From contig JAIXUP010000009.1 in assembly GCA_027483505.1 (NCBI GenBank), forward strand, positions 62,001-126,000: a DNA stretch of 64,000 nt, written 5' to 3'. Shown here piece by piece: positions 25,913 to 34,420 of the stretch (position 1 is the first letter of the stretch; every line of letters starts with the position of its first letter). The DNA comes from Hyphomicrobiales bacterium. Its GTDB lineage: Bacteria > Pseudomonadota > Alphaproteobacteria > Rhizobiales > Beijerinckiaceae. A model generated the notes under the pieces. It worked only from the letters and a program-made list of their open reading frames with translations, was not told the origin of the DNA and did no database searches. Position numbers and translations under genes: made by a program.

Positions 25913-26992
25913 GTGAGAGAGCCGGACTTTGAAGCGCGGTTGACCGGAGAAACGATCCTCGTCACCGGCCACACCGGGTTCACGGGGGGATGGCTTTGCT
26001 GCTGGCTGCGGGCAATCGGCTGCAAGGTCGTCGGTCTCGGGCTTGCGCCGATCACCGAGCCGAACCTGTTTGATGCCGCCAAGGTCAGCGAAGGGCTTGC
26101 GTCCCATCTCGCTGACATCCGCAGTGTGGACGCGGTTGCGGCCGTGATCGAGCAGCACCGGCCTTCGCTGATCTTTCATCTGGCGGCCCAGCCGCTGGTG
26201 TCGAGGTCCTATGCCGATCCGCTCGAGTCATTTTCCGTCAACGCCATGGGCACGGCCAATGTGCTTGAAGCTGCCCGTCACGCGCCGTCCGTCCGCGGCG
26301 TGGTGTGCATCACAACCGACAAGGTCTATGCCGACCAGGACTGGATCTGGGGCTATAGGGAGACGGACCGGCTCGGCGGCAAGGACCCATACAGCGCCTC
26401 CAAGGCCTGCGCCGAACTGGTGGCGGCCTGCTATCGCCAGACCATGGCCGTGCGCGGCAACGGCATGGGCATCGCCGTCGCGCGCGGCGGGAACATCATC
26501 GGCGGCGGCGACTGGTCAATGGATCGCATTATCCCCGATTTCTATCGGGCGCTGACAGCAGGAGCGCCCTTGGTCCTGCGCAATCCGGATGCGGTGAGGC
26601 CATGGCAGCATGTGCTGGCGCTCGTCCACGGCTACCTCATCCTCGGCGCCGGCATGCTCGCCGGAGATCAGGTCTGCAACGGAGAGTTCAATTTCGGCCC
26701 TGCGCCGGGCGAGATCAAGAGCGTAAGGGATCTCGTCGAGGGGTTGGCTTCTGCATGGGCGCGGCCGGACATAGAGTTCGGAACCGGCAGCTTCATCGAG
26801 ACCCGGCTGCTGCAGGTGGACAGCTCCAAGTCCCGCAAGCTGCTCGGCTGGGATCCGCCAGGCGATTTCCAGACCACGATCGCTGCCACGGCCGGCTGGT
26901 ACCGGAGTTTTGCGGCCGACCCCGGCTCAGCGCGGGCTCTCACGATGGCCCAGATCGGGACCTATCGCGACAAGCTTCGGGCTGCTTCGTGA
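25913..26992 (+). CDS. rfbG: CDP-glucose 4,6-dehydratase
   Basis: A 359-residue extended SDR making CDP-4-keto-6-deoxyglucose from CDP-glucose. ILVTGHTGFTGGWLCCWL near 15-32 is the family-specific nucleotide loop (TGHTGFKG class); later motifs are HLAAQPLVSRSYADP, TTDKVYADQDW, PYSASKACAEL (catalytic Tyr and Lys) and RPWQHVLALVHGYL. The GTG at 25913 has AAGGGA seven bases upstream and is preferred; a GTG at 25886 that overlaps the upstream stop would add nine residues. It ends in a GTGA overlap with the next gene. Confidence 0.95.
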   Translation: MREPDFEARLTGETILVTGHTGFTGGWLCCWLRAIGCKVVGLGLAPITEPNLFDAAKVSEGLASHLADIRSVDAVAAVIEQHRPSLIFHLAAQPLVSRSYADPLESFSVNAMGTANVLEAARHAPSVRGVVCITTDKVYADQDWIWGYRETDRLGGKDPYSASKACAELVAACYRQTMAVRGNGMGIAVARGGNIIGGGDWSMDRIIPDFYRALTAGAPLVLRNPDAVRPWQHVLALVHGYLILGAGMLAGDQVCNGEFNFGPAPGEIKSVRDLVEGLASAWARPDIEFGTGSFIETRLLQVDSSKSRKLLGWDPPGDFQTTIAATAGWYRSFAADPGSARALTMAQIGTYRDKLRAAS

Positions 26993-27921
26993 AAGGTCGG
27001 CGCGTCGTCATCACCGGCGCCAGCGGGTTTGTCGGCAAGAGGCTGGCGGCTGCCTGTGTTGCCCGCGGCGACCGGGTGATGTGCCTGCTGCGCGAAGGGA
27101 GCGAGCTTCCCGCGCCGTTGGCCGCGACGGTCGAAGCCAACCGCGCGATCGGGAACGACCCGGCAAGCATGGCGGCAGCGGTCATGGCGGCGAAGCCCGA
27201 TATCGTGTTCAACCTTGCAGCTTACGGCGTTGCTCCGTCAGACCGCGACGCCGGCATGGCGGACCTCGTCAATCGGCAATTGCCGGTGGCGCTGTTGCGG
27301 GCCGCCGCTGCGTTCGGCGCTCCGCTGGTTCATGCCGGTTCGTCCGCTGAATATGCGTCGGGCATGGCAGGATGGCGCCTGCGCGAGACCGACGCTCTTG
27401 AGGGCGGGAAGCTCTACGGGCGTAGCAAGGCAGACGGCGGCAAGCAGGCCGGCGACCTGGCCGGCGAACTTGCGGCCCGCGTTGCGATCCTGCGGCTCTT
27501 CAACCTCTACGGACCGGGGGAGAGCAGCCACAGGCTTTTGCCGTCGCTTCTGCGTGGCCTCAGGGCAGGCCAGCGCGTCGCGCTGTCGCCGGGGACCCAG
27601 ATGCGCGACTTCGTTTTCGTCGATGACGCGGTGAATGCCATGCTGGCGGCAGGCGATGCGCTCATGGCGCGCAGCGTCCCGGCCCGATGGGTCGCGAATG
27701 TCTGCACCGGGGAAGCGCTCAGCGTAGCGGACTTCGCCCGCACGGTTGCCGCCGAGGCCGGCTTTTCCGAGAGTCTGCTCGGCTTTGGCGAGATTCCGAT
27801 GAGGCCGGATGATGTGCCCTGGGTCGTGGGCGATCCGGGCCTGGCCCGCTCTCTTTTCGGGTGGTCCTTCTCGCACAGCGTGGCTCAAGGCGTTGTGCGC
27901 AGCATCGGCTTCGCCCTATGA
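26989..27921 (+). CDS. NAD-dependent epimerase/dehydratase, CDP-4-keto-6-deoxyhexose reductase-like
   Basis: A 310-residue extended SDR with nucleotide loop VVITGASGFVGKRLAAAC, HAGSSAEYASG, active-site KLYGRSKADGG (Tyr-x-x-x-Lys) and LFNLYGPGESSHRLLPSLL. It is translated from a GTG overlapping the rfbG stop and lies between rfbG and rfbF. The position implies that it acts on the CDP-4-keto-6-deoxyglucose made by RfbG, by 4-keto reduction or epimerisation, in the manner of RfbJ/RfbS relatives. No RfbH-type 3-dehydrase is in the window, so the product may be a 6-deoxyhexose rather than a 3,6-dideoxyhexose. Confidence 0.8.
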   Translation: MKGRRVVITGASGFVGKRLAAACVARGDRVMCLLREGSELPAPLAATVEANRAIGNDPASMAAAVMAAKPDIVFNLAAYGVAPSDRDAGMADLVNRQLPVALLRAAAAFGAPLVHAGSSAEYASGMAGWRLRETDALEGGKLYGRSKADGGKQAGDLAGELAARVAILRLFNLYGPGESSHRLLPSLLRGLRAGQRVALSPGTQMRDFVFVDDAVNAMLAAGDALMARSVPARWVANVCTGEALSVADFARTVAAEAGFSESLLGFGEIPMRPDDVPWVVGDPGLARSLFGWSFSHSVAQGVVRSIGFAL

Positions 27922-27970
27922 TCAGGCTCGCAAGGCCGCACGGGTTGAAACATAGTCATTGGGGTGAAAT

Positions 27971-28741
27971 GTGAAGGTTGTCATTCTCGCAGGCGGATTC
28001 GGAACCAGACTGGCTGAAGAGACCGATGTTCGGCCCAAGCCACTCGTCGAGATCGGCGGCAAGCCAATCCTGTGGCATATCATGAAGATCTATGAGGCGG
28101 CGGGGTTCACCGACTTCGTGATCTGCTGCGGCTACAAGGGATACATGATCAAGAAGTATTTTCTGGACTACTTCCTGCAGAATTACGACATCAGCGTCGA
28201 CCTTGGCCGGAACGATGTGCAGTTTCTGGGCGAACCGAGCGAACGCTGGAAGGTGACGCTCGTGGACACCGGCCTGCACACGATGACAGGCGGGCGGCTG
28301 AAGCGCGTCGCGCCGCATCTGGGCAATGAGACGTTCTGCATGACCTATGGGGATGGCGTTGCCGACATCGACATCAACGCCATCGTCGCGCATCACCGCA
28401 GAACGGGTCTGAAGGCCACGGTCACCGCGGTTCCGTCACCTGGACGGTTCGGCATCCTCGATCTCGGCAAGAGCGATCTGGTGACGCGCTTCCACGAGAA
28501 GCCCGAAAACGAGATGGGCTACATCAACGGGGGCTTCTTTGTCCTGGAGCCGTCGGTGATCGACCATATCGCCGGTGATTCAACGACGTGGGAACGTGAG
28601 CCGCTCGAGCGGCTGGCGCAGGAGGGGCAATTGTCCGCCTACCGCCATGCCGGTTTCTGGCGACCCATGGATGCGCTGCGCGACAAGCGCGACCTCGAAG
28701 CCCTGTGGGATTCGGGCTCCGCACCGTGGAAGCGCTGGTAA
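27971..28741 (+). CDS. rfbF: Glucose-1-phosphate cytidylyltransferase
   Basis: A 256-residue nucleotidyltransferase that makes CDP-glucose from CTP and glucose 1-phosphate. LAGGFGTRLAEETDVRPKPL (6-25) is the nucleotide-binding signature, with the RfbF-specific TDVRPKPL. KPILWHIMKIYEAAG, FCMTYGDGVADIDI, and the closing segment FWRPMDALRDKRDLEALW also fit. Translation starts at GTG with GGGG six bases upstream. It is the committed step for the rfbG-SDR branch and closes the rightward cluster; 83 bases later the RTX gene ends from the other strand. Confidence 0.96.
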   Translation: MKVVILAGGFGTRLAEETDVRPKPLVEIGGKPILWHIMKIYEAAGFTDFVICCGYKGYMIKKYFLDYFLQNYDISVDLGRNDVQFLGEPSERWKVTLVDTGLHTMTGGRLKRVAPHLGNETFCMTYGDGVADIDINAIVAHHRRTGLKATVTAVPSPGRFGILDLGKSDLVTRFHEKPENEMGYINGGFFVLEPSVIDHIAGDSTTWEREPLERLAQEGQLSAYRHAGFWRPMDALRDKRDLEALWDSGSAPWKRW

Positions 28742-28824
28742 GCCTCCCGACACGGATGAGCTGAGAGGGCGGGCGAGGCTGTTGCGCCAGGCCCGCGTTC
28801 GCGTCAGCGCACGCCCGACCCGGG

Positions 28825-31800
28825 TCAGAATATGAAGTCGTTCGACACCATGCTCGCCGCCGTGACCCCCGCAAGGAATACGTCATTGCCACCGCCAAGG
28901 GCAATGTGCGTGTAGGAGCCGGCCTGGGTGATCCGGTTCTCGGTGACGAGTTGTGTGAAGCTCGTGATTCCGGTTCCGGCAAGGCTGATCTGGTCTCCCA
29001 AAGCGGCGCCTGCCTGGAAATCGAAGATGATGTCGAAGCCGCCACCGGCGCCGATGACGAAGACATCGTTGCCAGTGTCCAATGAACCTGTTCCGCCCCA
29101 CATCTGGTCCTGGCCGACACCGCCGGCAATCGTGTCGTTGCCGTTGCCGCCGAGCATGAAATTGACCGAACCAAGCTCGGAGCCACCGCTGAGGCTGTCA
29201 TCGCCGTCGTCGCCGAAGATCACATCATTGCCAAGGCCGCCATTGACCGTGTCATTGCCGTTGCCTCCGAACAACTGATCGGCGCCGTCATCGCCGTTGA
29301 GCGAGTCGGCACCCAGTTCGCCGAAGAGAAAGTCGCCATCAGCGCCGCCATTGATCGTGTCGTTGTCATCGCCGCCAAAGGCCACGTCGCCGCCCACGTC
29401 CCCGTTCAGCGAGTCGTTGCCGATCCCGCCCTGGATCTGGTCGACCCCTGTGCCGCCGCTGATCGTGTCATTGCCGGCTTCGCCGAACAGGAAGTCATCC
29501 TCGGTACCGCCAGAGATGCTGTCATTCTCTGTTCCACCGAGAATGACGTCGGCTCCTGCGTCGCCATTGATTGTGTCAGCACCCTGACCGCCTCCAATCT
29601 GGTCTCCGCCCACACCCCCAGAAATGCTGTCGGCACCGTCTTCACCATAGATGAAGTCGTTTCCGTCGCCGCCATTGACCGTGTCACCGTCAATCCCGGC
29701 AAAAATCACATCCGTGTTGCTGCCGCCGGTGATGCTGTCGAAGCCCGCGCCGCCATAGAAGCTGTTCGACCCGGACACGGCGGTGATCGTGTCGTTGCCA
29801 TCCTCGCCGTAGATCAGGCTGTCACCCGCGCCGACGGAAATGGAGTCGTTTCCGGTGCCCGCGAGGACGTAGTCAAAGCCGCTGCCGCCGCTGTAGCTGT
29901 CATTGCCGCCGTACAACTCGACCGTATCGAAGCCGCCATTGCCCGACACGGAGTTGTCGTTGTTGTCCATGTAGATCCGGTCGTTGGTGGTCGTCCCGAT
30001 CAGGTTCTCCATGTTCGTGTAGATGTCGCCGGCGGAGTCGCCGCCGTTCAGATTGGCTGCCAGCATGTAGAACAGCAGGCCGGCTCCGGATGTGGCCGCG
30101 GCGTAGCTCAGCGTGTCGATGCCACCGGCGCCGTCGAAGACGTTGGCCACGGCGCTGGCAATGAACAGGTCATTGCCCACTGAGCCGATCACGTTCTCGA
30201 TCCGGATCAGGGTATCGATTCCAAGTTCGCTGTCGCTGGCGGTTCCGTTCGCCAGATCGACCGTCACGCCGTTCGGGCGCGAGGCGTTGATGCCCACAAG
30301 GACAGGCGTCCCCGAGCCGTCATTCGCGCCCCAGTTGGCATAGGTGACGGTGTCGATGCCGTCCCCGCCGTCAATCGTGTCGTTGCCTGACAGTCCGTAG
30401 AAGAAATTCGCCTGCGCGTCGCCAGTCAGGCTGTCGTTGAGGAATGTGCCCGTAACGCCCTCGAAGCCGGACAATGTGTCGGTATTGCCGGCGAAGTCGG
30501 TGGCCCGTCCGGTCGCCAGGTTCACGGTCACGCCGGTCCAGGCTGCCGGAGTCTGGTCCGGGCGCTGGAGCAGGTTGTAGGCGCCTTCCGTGGGGTCATA
30601 ACGGTAGCTGACAACGTCGACGCCCGCGCCGCCAACGAGTGAGTCGGCGCCCGTGCCGCCGTTGACCGTGTCGTCGCCGTCGCCGCCATCGATCGTGTCC
30701 GCGCCATCATCGCCCGAGAGCGTGTTGTTCACCGCGTTGCCGGTGATCGAGTCATTGCGCTCGGAGCCGCCGATGTCCTCGATGTTGCTGAAGGTGACGG
30801 TCGCGCCGTCCTGGAACTGGACCGCCGTGCCGGCCACCATGTTGACCACGGCGCCTGCCCCGGGTGTAACGAAAAAAGCGTCGTCAACGAAGAAGGACAG
30901 GAAGTCCTTGTCGCCGCCGCCGCCATCAATCGTATCGGCGCCCCCCCATGGCCTGAAATAACTGTAGCCTGCGCCACCCACCATGTAGTCGGCGAAGGCG
31001 GTGCCGGTAATGCCTTCGATGTTGACGAGCGTATCGGTGTAACCATACGAGTCACGGGCGGTGCCGGCCTGGACGGTGTTCGATCCGACGGTGATCGCGC
31101 TGGCGGACAGGTTGGCGATGATCCCCATCGTGCCGCCAAAGCCCTGTCCGGAGAAGCTTGACGTTTCGTTCTGATAGGTCACGAGATCGAAACCGGCCTG
31201 ACCATCGAAGTAGTCGGCGCCGCCAAGTCCTTCGAAGCGTTCCTCGCGCAGGTTTGCGGTCAGGCTGCCGATGAAGTAGTCGCGCCCGTTGGTGCCACGG
31301 GCCCGTTCGATATCGATCAGCGTGTCGGCTGAACCGCCCGTGTCGCGGGCCGTGTTCGCTGCAACCGTGAAGGTTTCGAACGTGACCGATGTGCCCGACA
31401 GGTTGACGATCACGCCGAGGCCGCCGGTTGATGGCGTCAGGTCGGCATAGTGTACCCGGTCGCGGTCGTCGTAGCTCTGGTTGCCATTGGCGCCGGGGGT
31501 TCCGTCGGCGGAATCGGCGCCAAGCCCGGGCCGGAAATCATCAAAGCCGTCGCCGCCGACCATGGTGTCATTGCCCGCGAAGCCGCGGAACTGGTTGTCC
31601 CAGGCGTTGCCATAGAAGGCGTCGTTGCCGCCCGTACCATAGGCCCGCTCGATGTTGCTGAGCGTGTCCGTGCCGCCCCAGCCGTCGCGCGCGGTCCCGG
31701 CCGCAACCACTACGGCGCCGACGGTGACAGACGTGCCAGAGAGGTTGACGAAGACGGCTCCAGTCCCGGCATACTGCGCGTCGCGGCTGTAGTCGGCCAC

Positions 31801-34035
31801 GTCGTAGCCGCCACCGCCATTCAGCGTGTCGTTGCCCTGCAGGGTCTGGAAAAAGCCAAAGTAGCTGTTGCCGGTGATGGTGTCGGCCAGCATCGAGCCA
31901 CGGATGGCATTGATGTTGATGAAGGTCTCGGAGTTGCCGAAGGTGTCGGTACCGGTGCCGCCGGAGTTTCCGCCTGATCCGTTGGTCAGGGTGATGACCA
32001 CGCCGGAGGGGCCGCCGTCCTGGCGGTAGTCGACCCAGTTGTAGCCATCCGGGAAATAGATGCCGCCGTAGTCATCCCCGATGGCCGTGGAATTGCCGCC
32101 GTCATAGGTGTCGGCACCGCCACGGCCCTGGAAGAAATTGTAGCCGGCGCCGCCGACGAGCGTGTCGTTTGCGGCGCCGCCGCGCGCCTCCTGAATGTTG
32201 ATCAGGGTGTCGGTGTTGCCAAAGCCATCCCGCGCTGTCCCCGCAGCCACCACGCCGCCGAAATTGACGGAACTGGCCGAGAGGTTGACCACCACAGCGG
32301 CATTGCCGCCGGTCAGGGAATCATTATCGTAGGCAACCATATCGCTGGCGCCGATGCCGCCGTCGAAGGTGTCGTTGCCGGCGAGGCCGCGCATGAAGTC
32401 GTTGCCGCCATTGCCGCCGATGTAGTTGGCCGCCGCCGTGCCGGTCAGGGTGTCGTCGAAGGCGCTGCCCTGGATGCTCGTGAAGTTGGCCAGCGTGTCT
32501 GTCCCGGCGCCGCCGGTGTTCTGGGCAGCGACCGTGCCGAGATTGACCGTGACCGCGCCGGTCGCGTCAATGTAGCTGACGGTGTTGGAGCCCGCGCCGC
32601 CATCGAGCGAATCATTGCCGTTGCCGCCTTCGATGGTGTCGTTGTCATTGCCGCCGTTTATGCTGTCGTTGCCCTCGCCGCCGTCGATGTAGTCGTTGCC
32701 ATCGTCGCCGTTGATCGTGTCATCGCCCCAGCCGCCGGCAAGCCGATCATTGCCCGCGCCGCCATTGATCGTGTCGTTGAACGCTGTGCCCGCGAATGTG
32801 TCGTTCGATGCGGTCAACGTCGGGTTGAGCGCGCCGCTGACCCTGGTGTCGATGATCTGGGCGCTGACGAAATTGTTGTCGCCGTTTGCGACCCGGCCCA
32901 CGATTTCAACCCGGCCATCGCCGAGGCTTCTGGCCCGGTCGAAGGAACTGAAGCCCGATATGGGGTCGGTCGACAGCAGCGCGCCGGTCACATCGTACTG
33001 GGCAAGTTGGACAGCGCCATTGTCATTGTAGACCAGAACGACCTTGTCGCCTGGAATGACATCCGACTGGATGCGGACCGTGCTCGCGGGCGAGGTCAGC
33101 GTGATCGTCGTGCTCGACTGCACAGAGAGGGCCGAATTGGTCTTGTAGACCGTGATCGAGTTGACGCCGCCGGAGGTGACGCCGGTCACGGCGATGAGGA
33201 ACTCATTCGTGCTGAACTGCCGGACCTGAACACCGAAGACGTCGGCGTAGCCGGTCGTGATCGTGGTCGGCGCACCGATCGCGCCCGTGGCCGGGTCGAT
33301 CGACCTGATGATCACCGACCGTGTTGCCGAACTGTCCTCGTAGATGATTCCGAAAGGCCATGTCGCTGTCCCGGCGCCAAACGAGCCCCAGACAGCGGTG
33401 TTGCTGAAGTCGTCAAGGACGAGAATGCTCGACGTGTTCGCGGTCCCGGCCGGGGTGAAGCTCTGGAAATAGACATCCACGACGGTGCTCGTCGCGCCAT
33501 CGACGGCGGTAAACAGTTGCAGGCCCGTGGAACCGTTGTTCCAGTCGTAACTGCGCGGCACGCTGCTGATCGTGCCGAGACTGATGGCGGATCCGAGCGT
33601 GATGGCCGGCGGCGTCGCTGTTTCGCCGCTCAGGACGCTGACCAGATCAAAGGTGTAGCTCAGCGTCTGGTATTTGATGACATAGGGGCCGTTCACATCA
33701 GACGTGGTCGGCTCGTACCAGAACACGCCGCCCGAAGCGACGCCGGCGCTCGCCGAAAACAGGACGCCTGCGCCAAAGGCTATCGGGCTGTTGATCGTCG
33801 TGACCGGGATCGAGTAATTCCAGACCTCGCCAAGCCGGTCCTGCCCAGAGAGCATGAGCGTGTAGGTGTTGACGCCGCCGTTGACAAAGGTGGAGCCCGG
33901 TGTCTGCCAGGTGGACCAGATGTGGTTGCCGCCTCCTGCCCGGCCCTGCTGGACGCGGAGGGACAGCGATGCGCCCGCAAAGCCGCCGGCCACGTCGAAC
34001 AGCGAACCGGGATTGCCCCAGAAATTGATCGGCAT
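28825..34035 (-). CDS. Large RTX (hemolysin-type calcium-binding) secreted protein
   Basis: A 1736-residue acidic, Gly/Asp/Asn-rich protein without a signal peptide. Residues 1-400 are beta-rich with propeller-like repeats and no recognised catalytic motif. A first block of GGxGxD nonapeptides lies at about 407-485. About ten long modules of 80-110 residues follow (each with NLS or NLA, an AGTARD or similar, TDTLxNIE and GGAG). A dense nonapeptide block fills about 1369-1647, and a non-repeat C-terminal segment ends in DFIF, as in type I secretion signals. Nonapeptides bind calcium outside the cell. The ATG at 34035 has GGGGGG before it. The divergent ABC and fusion protein genes are the likely exporter. 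Function in adhesion or as an S-layer-like surface protein is inference. Confidence 0.92.
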   Translation of the reverse strand: MPINFWGNPGSLFDVAGGFAGASLSLRVQQGRAGGGNHIWSTWQTPGSTFVNGGVNTYTLMLSGQDRLGEVWNYSIPVTTINSPIAFGAGVLFSASAGVASGGVFWYEPTTSDVNGPYVIKYQTLSYTFDLVSVLSGETATPPAITLGSAISLGTISSVPRSYDWNNGSTGLQLFTAVDGATSTVVDVYFQSFTPAGTANTSSILVLDDFSNTAVWGSFGAGTATWPFGIIYEDSSATRSVIIRSIDPATGAIGAPTTITTGYADVFGVQVRQFSTNEFLIAVTGVTSGGVNSITVYKTNSALSVQSSTTITLTSPASTVRIQSDVIPGDKVVLVYNDNGAVQLAQYDVTGALLSTDPISGFSSFDRARSLGDGRVEIVGRVANGDNNFVSAQIIDTRVSGALNPTLTASNDTFAGTAFNDTINGGAGNDRLAGGWGDDTINGDDGNDYIDGGEGNDSINGGNDNDTIEGGNGNDSLDGGAGSNTVSYIDATGAVTVNLGTVAAQNTGGAGTDTLANFTSIQGSAFDDTLTGTAAANYIGGNGGNDFMRGLAGNDTFDGGIGASDMVAYDNDSLTGGNAAVVVNLSASSVNFGGVVAAGTARDGFGNTDTLINIQEARGGAANDTLVGGAGYNFFQGRGGADTYDGGNSTAIGDDYGGIYFPDGYNWVDYRQDGGPSGVVITLTNGSGGNSGGTGTDTFGNSETFININAIRGSMLADTITGNSYFGFFQTLQGNDTLNGGGGYDVADYSRDAQYAGTGAVFVNLSGTSVTVGAVVVAAGTARDGWGGTDTLSNIERAYGTGGNDAFYGNAWDNQFRGFAGNDTMVGGDGFDDFRPGLGADSADGTPGANGNQSYDDRDRVHYADLTPSTGGLGVIVNLSGTSVTFETFTVAANTARDTGGSADTLIDIERARGTNGRDYFIGSLTANLREERFEGLGGADYFDGQAGFDLVTYQNETSSFSGQGFGGTMGIIANLSASAITVGSNTVQAGTARDSYGYTDTLVNIEGITGTAFADYMVGGAGYSYFRPWGGADTIDGGGGDKDFLSFFVDDAFFVTPGAGAVVNMVAGTAVQFQDGATVTFSNIEDIGGSERNDSITGNAVNNTLSGDDGADTIDGGDGDDTVNGGTGADSLVGGAGVDVVSYRYDPTEGAYNLLQRPDQTPAAWTGVTVNLATGRATDFAGNTDTLSGFEGVTGTFLNDSLTGDAQANFFYGLSGNDTIDGGDGIDTVTYANWGANDGSGTPVLVGINASRPNGVTVDLANGTASDSELGIDTLIRIENVIGSVGNDLFIASAVANVFDGAGGIDTLSYAAATSGAGLLFYMLAANLNGGDSAGDIYTNMENLIGTTTNDRIYMDNNDNSVSGNGGFDTVELYGGNDSYSGGSGFDYVLAGTGNDSISVGAGDSLIYGEDGNDTITAVSGSNSFYGGAGFDSITGGSNTDVIFAGIDGDTVNGGDGNDFIYGEDGADSISGGVGGDQIGGGQGADTINGDAGADVILGGTENDSISGGTEDDFLFGEAGNDTISGGTGVDQIQGGIGNDSLNGDVGGDVAFGGDDNDTINGGADGDFLFGELGADSLNGDDGADQLFGGNGNDTVNGGLGNDVIFGDDGDDSLSGGSELGSVNFMLGGNGNDTIAGGVGQDQMWGGTGSLDTGNDVFVIGAGGGFDIIFDFQAGAALGDQISLAGTGITSFTQLVTENRITQAGSYTHIALGGGNDVFLAGVTAASMVSNDFIF
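29095..29930 (-). repeat. C-terminal RTX nonapeptide repeat block
   Basis: Near-continuous GGxGxDxUx nonapeptides in the last quarter of the RTX protein, about 30 copies, for example GGDGNDFIYGEDGADSISG and GGLGNDVIFGDDGDDSLSG. They fold into calcium-loaded parallel beta rolls after export. At DNA level the block is a degenerate 27-bp periodicity. Confidence 0.92.
32583..32815 (-). repeat. First RTX nonapeptide repeat block
   Basis: About eight consecutive nonapeptides near residues 407-485 of the RTX protein (for example GGEGNDSINGGNDNDTIEG). The block separates the N-terminal beta-rich part from the long TDTLxNIE modules. Confidence 0.9.
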
Positions 34036-34420
34036 GTCAGATCCCCCCAAGACCTTTTGACTGTCCTCTCATTCCTACTGCAAGTTGCCCATGGTCAACA
34101 AGGGGTTAACCTTGTGTCATCCGTTGAACTCACGGGCAGCCTCCCGATCACGGTAGTAACCGCAAGGATTCGTCGACGTGGCCACGGCCCTCCGCTCCGC
34201 ATTTGCGCCGGGCCGGGACGTTGCCGAAGATGATGCCCGCCATGGCCGCAGGCGCATTCGCCGATTGCCGCGCCGGATGCATTTCCCGGCGCTGCGGCCT
34301 GTGACGCATTCATCTAGCCAATGGAGGCTGCTTGCTGTGCTGCCGCAGGGTATGCAAGAACTGCGGGCGGTTTCACATTTGGCCGCCGGTTCCGGCTCGA
34401 ATGACAGAATTGAATGCGCA
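34036..34420. other. Divergent intergenic region between RTX gene and type I secretion genes
   Basis: No convincing gene is seen in 385 bases; an open extension of the ABC gene back to 34178 lacks family resemblance. The left third is relatively AT-rich. It holds the RTX ribosome-binding site (CCCCCC at 34042-34047 on the plus strand), a possible leftward -35 (TTGACC on the minus strand near 34092-34097) and an inverted repeat CAAGG (34099-34103) facing CCTTG (34110-34114) around GGTTAA. The divergence suggests joint control of substrate and exporter. Confidence 0.4.
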
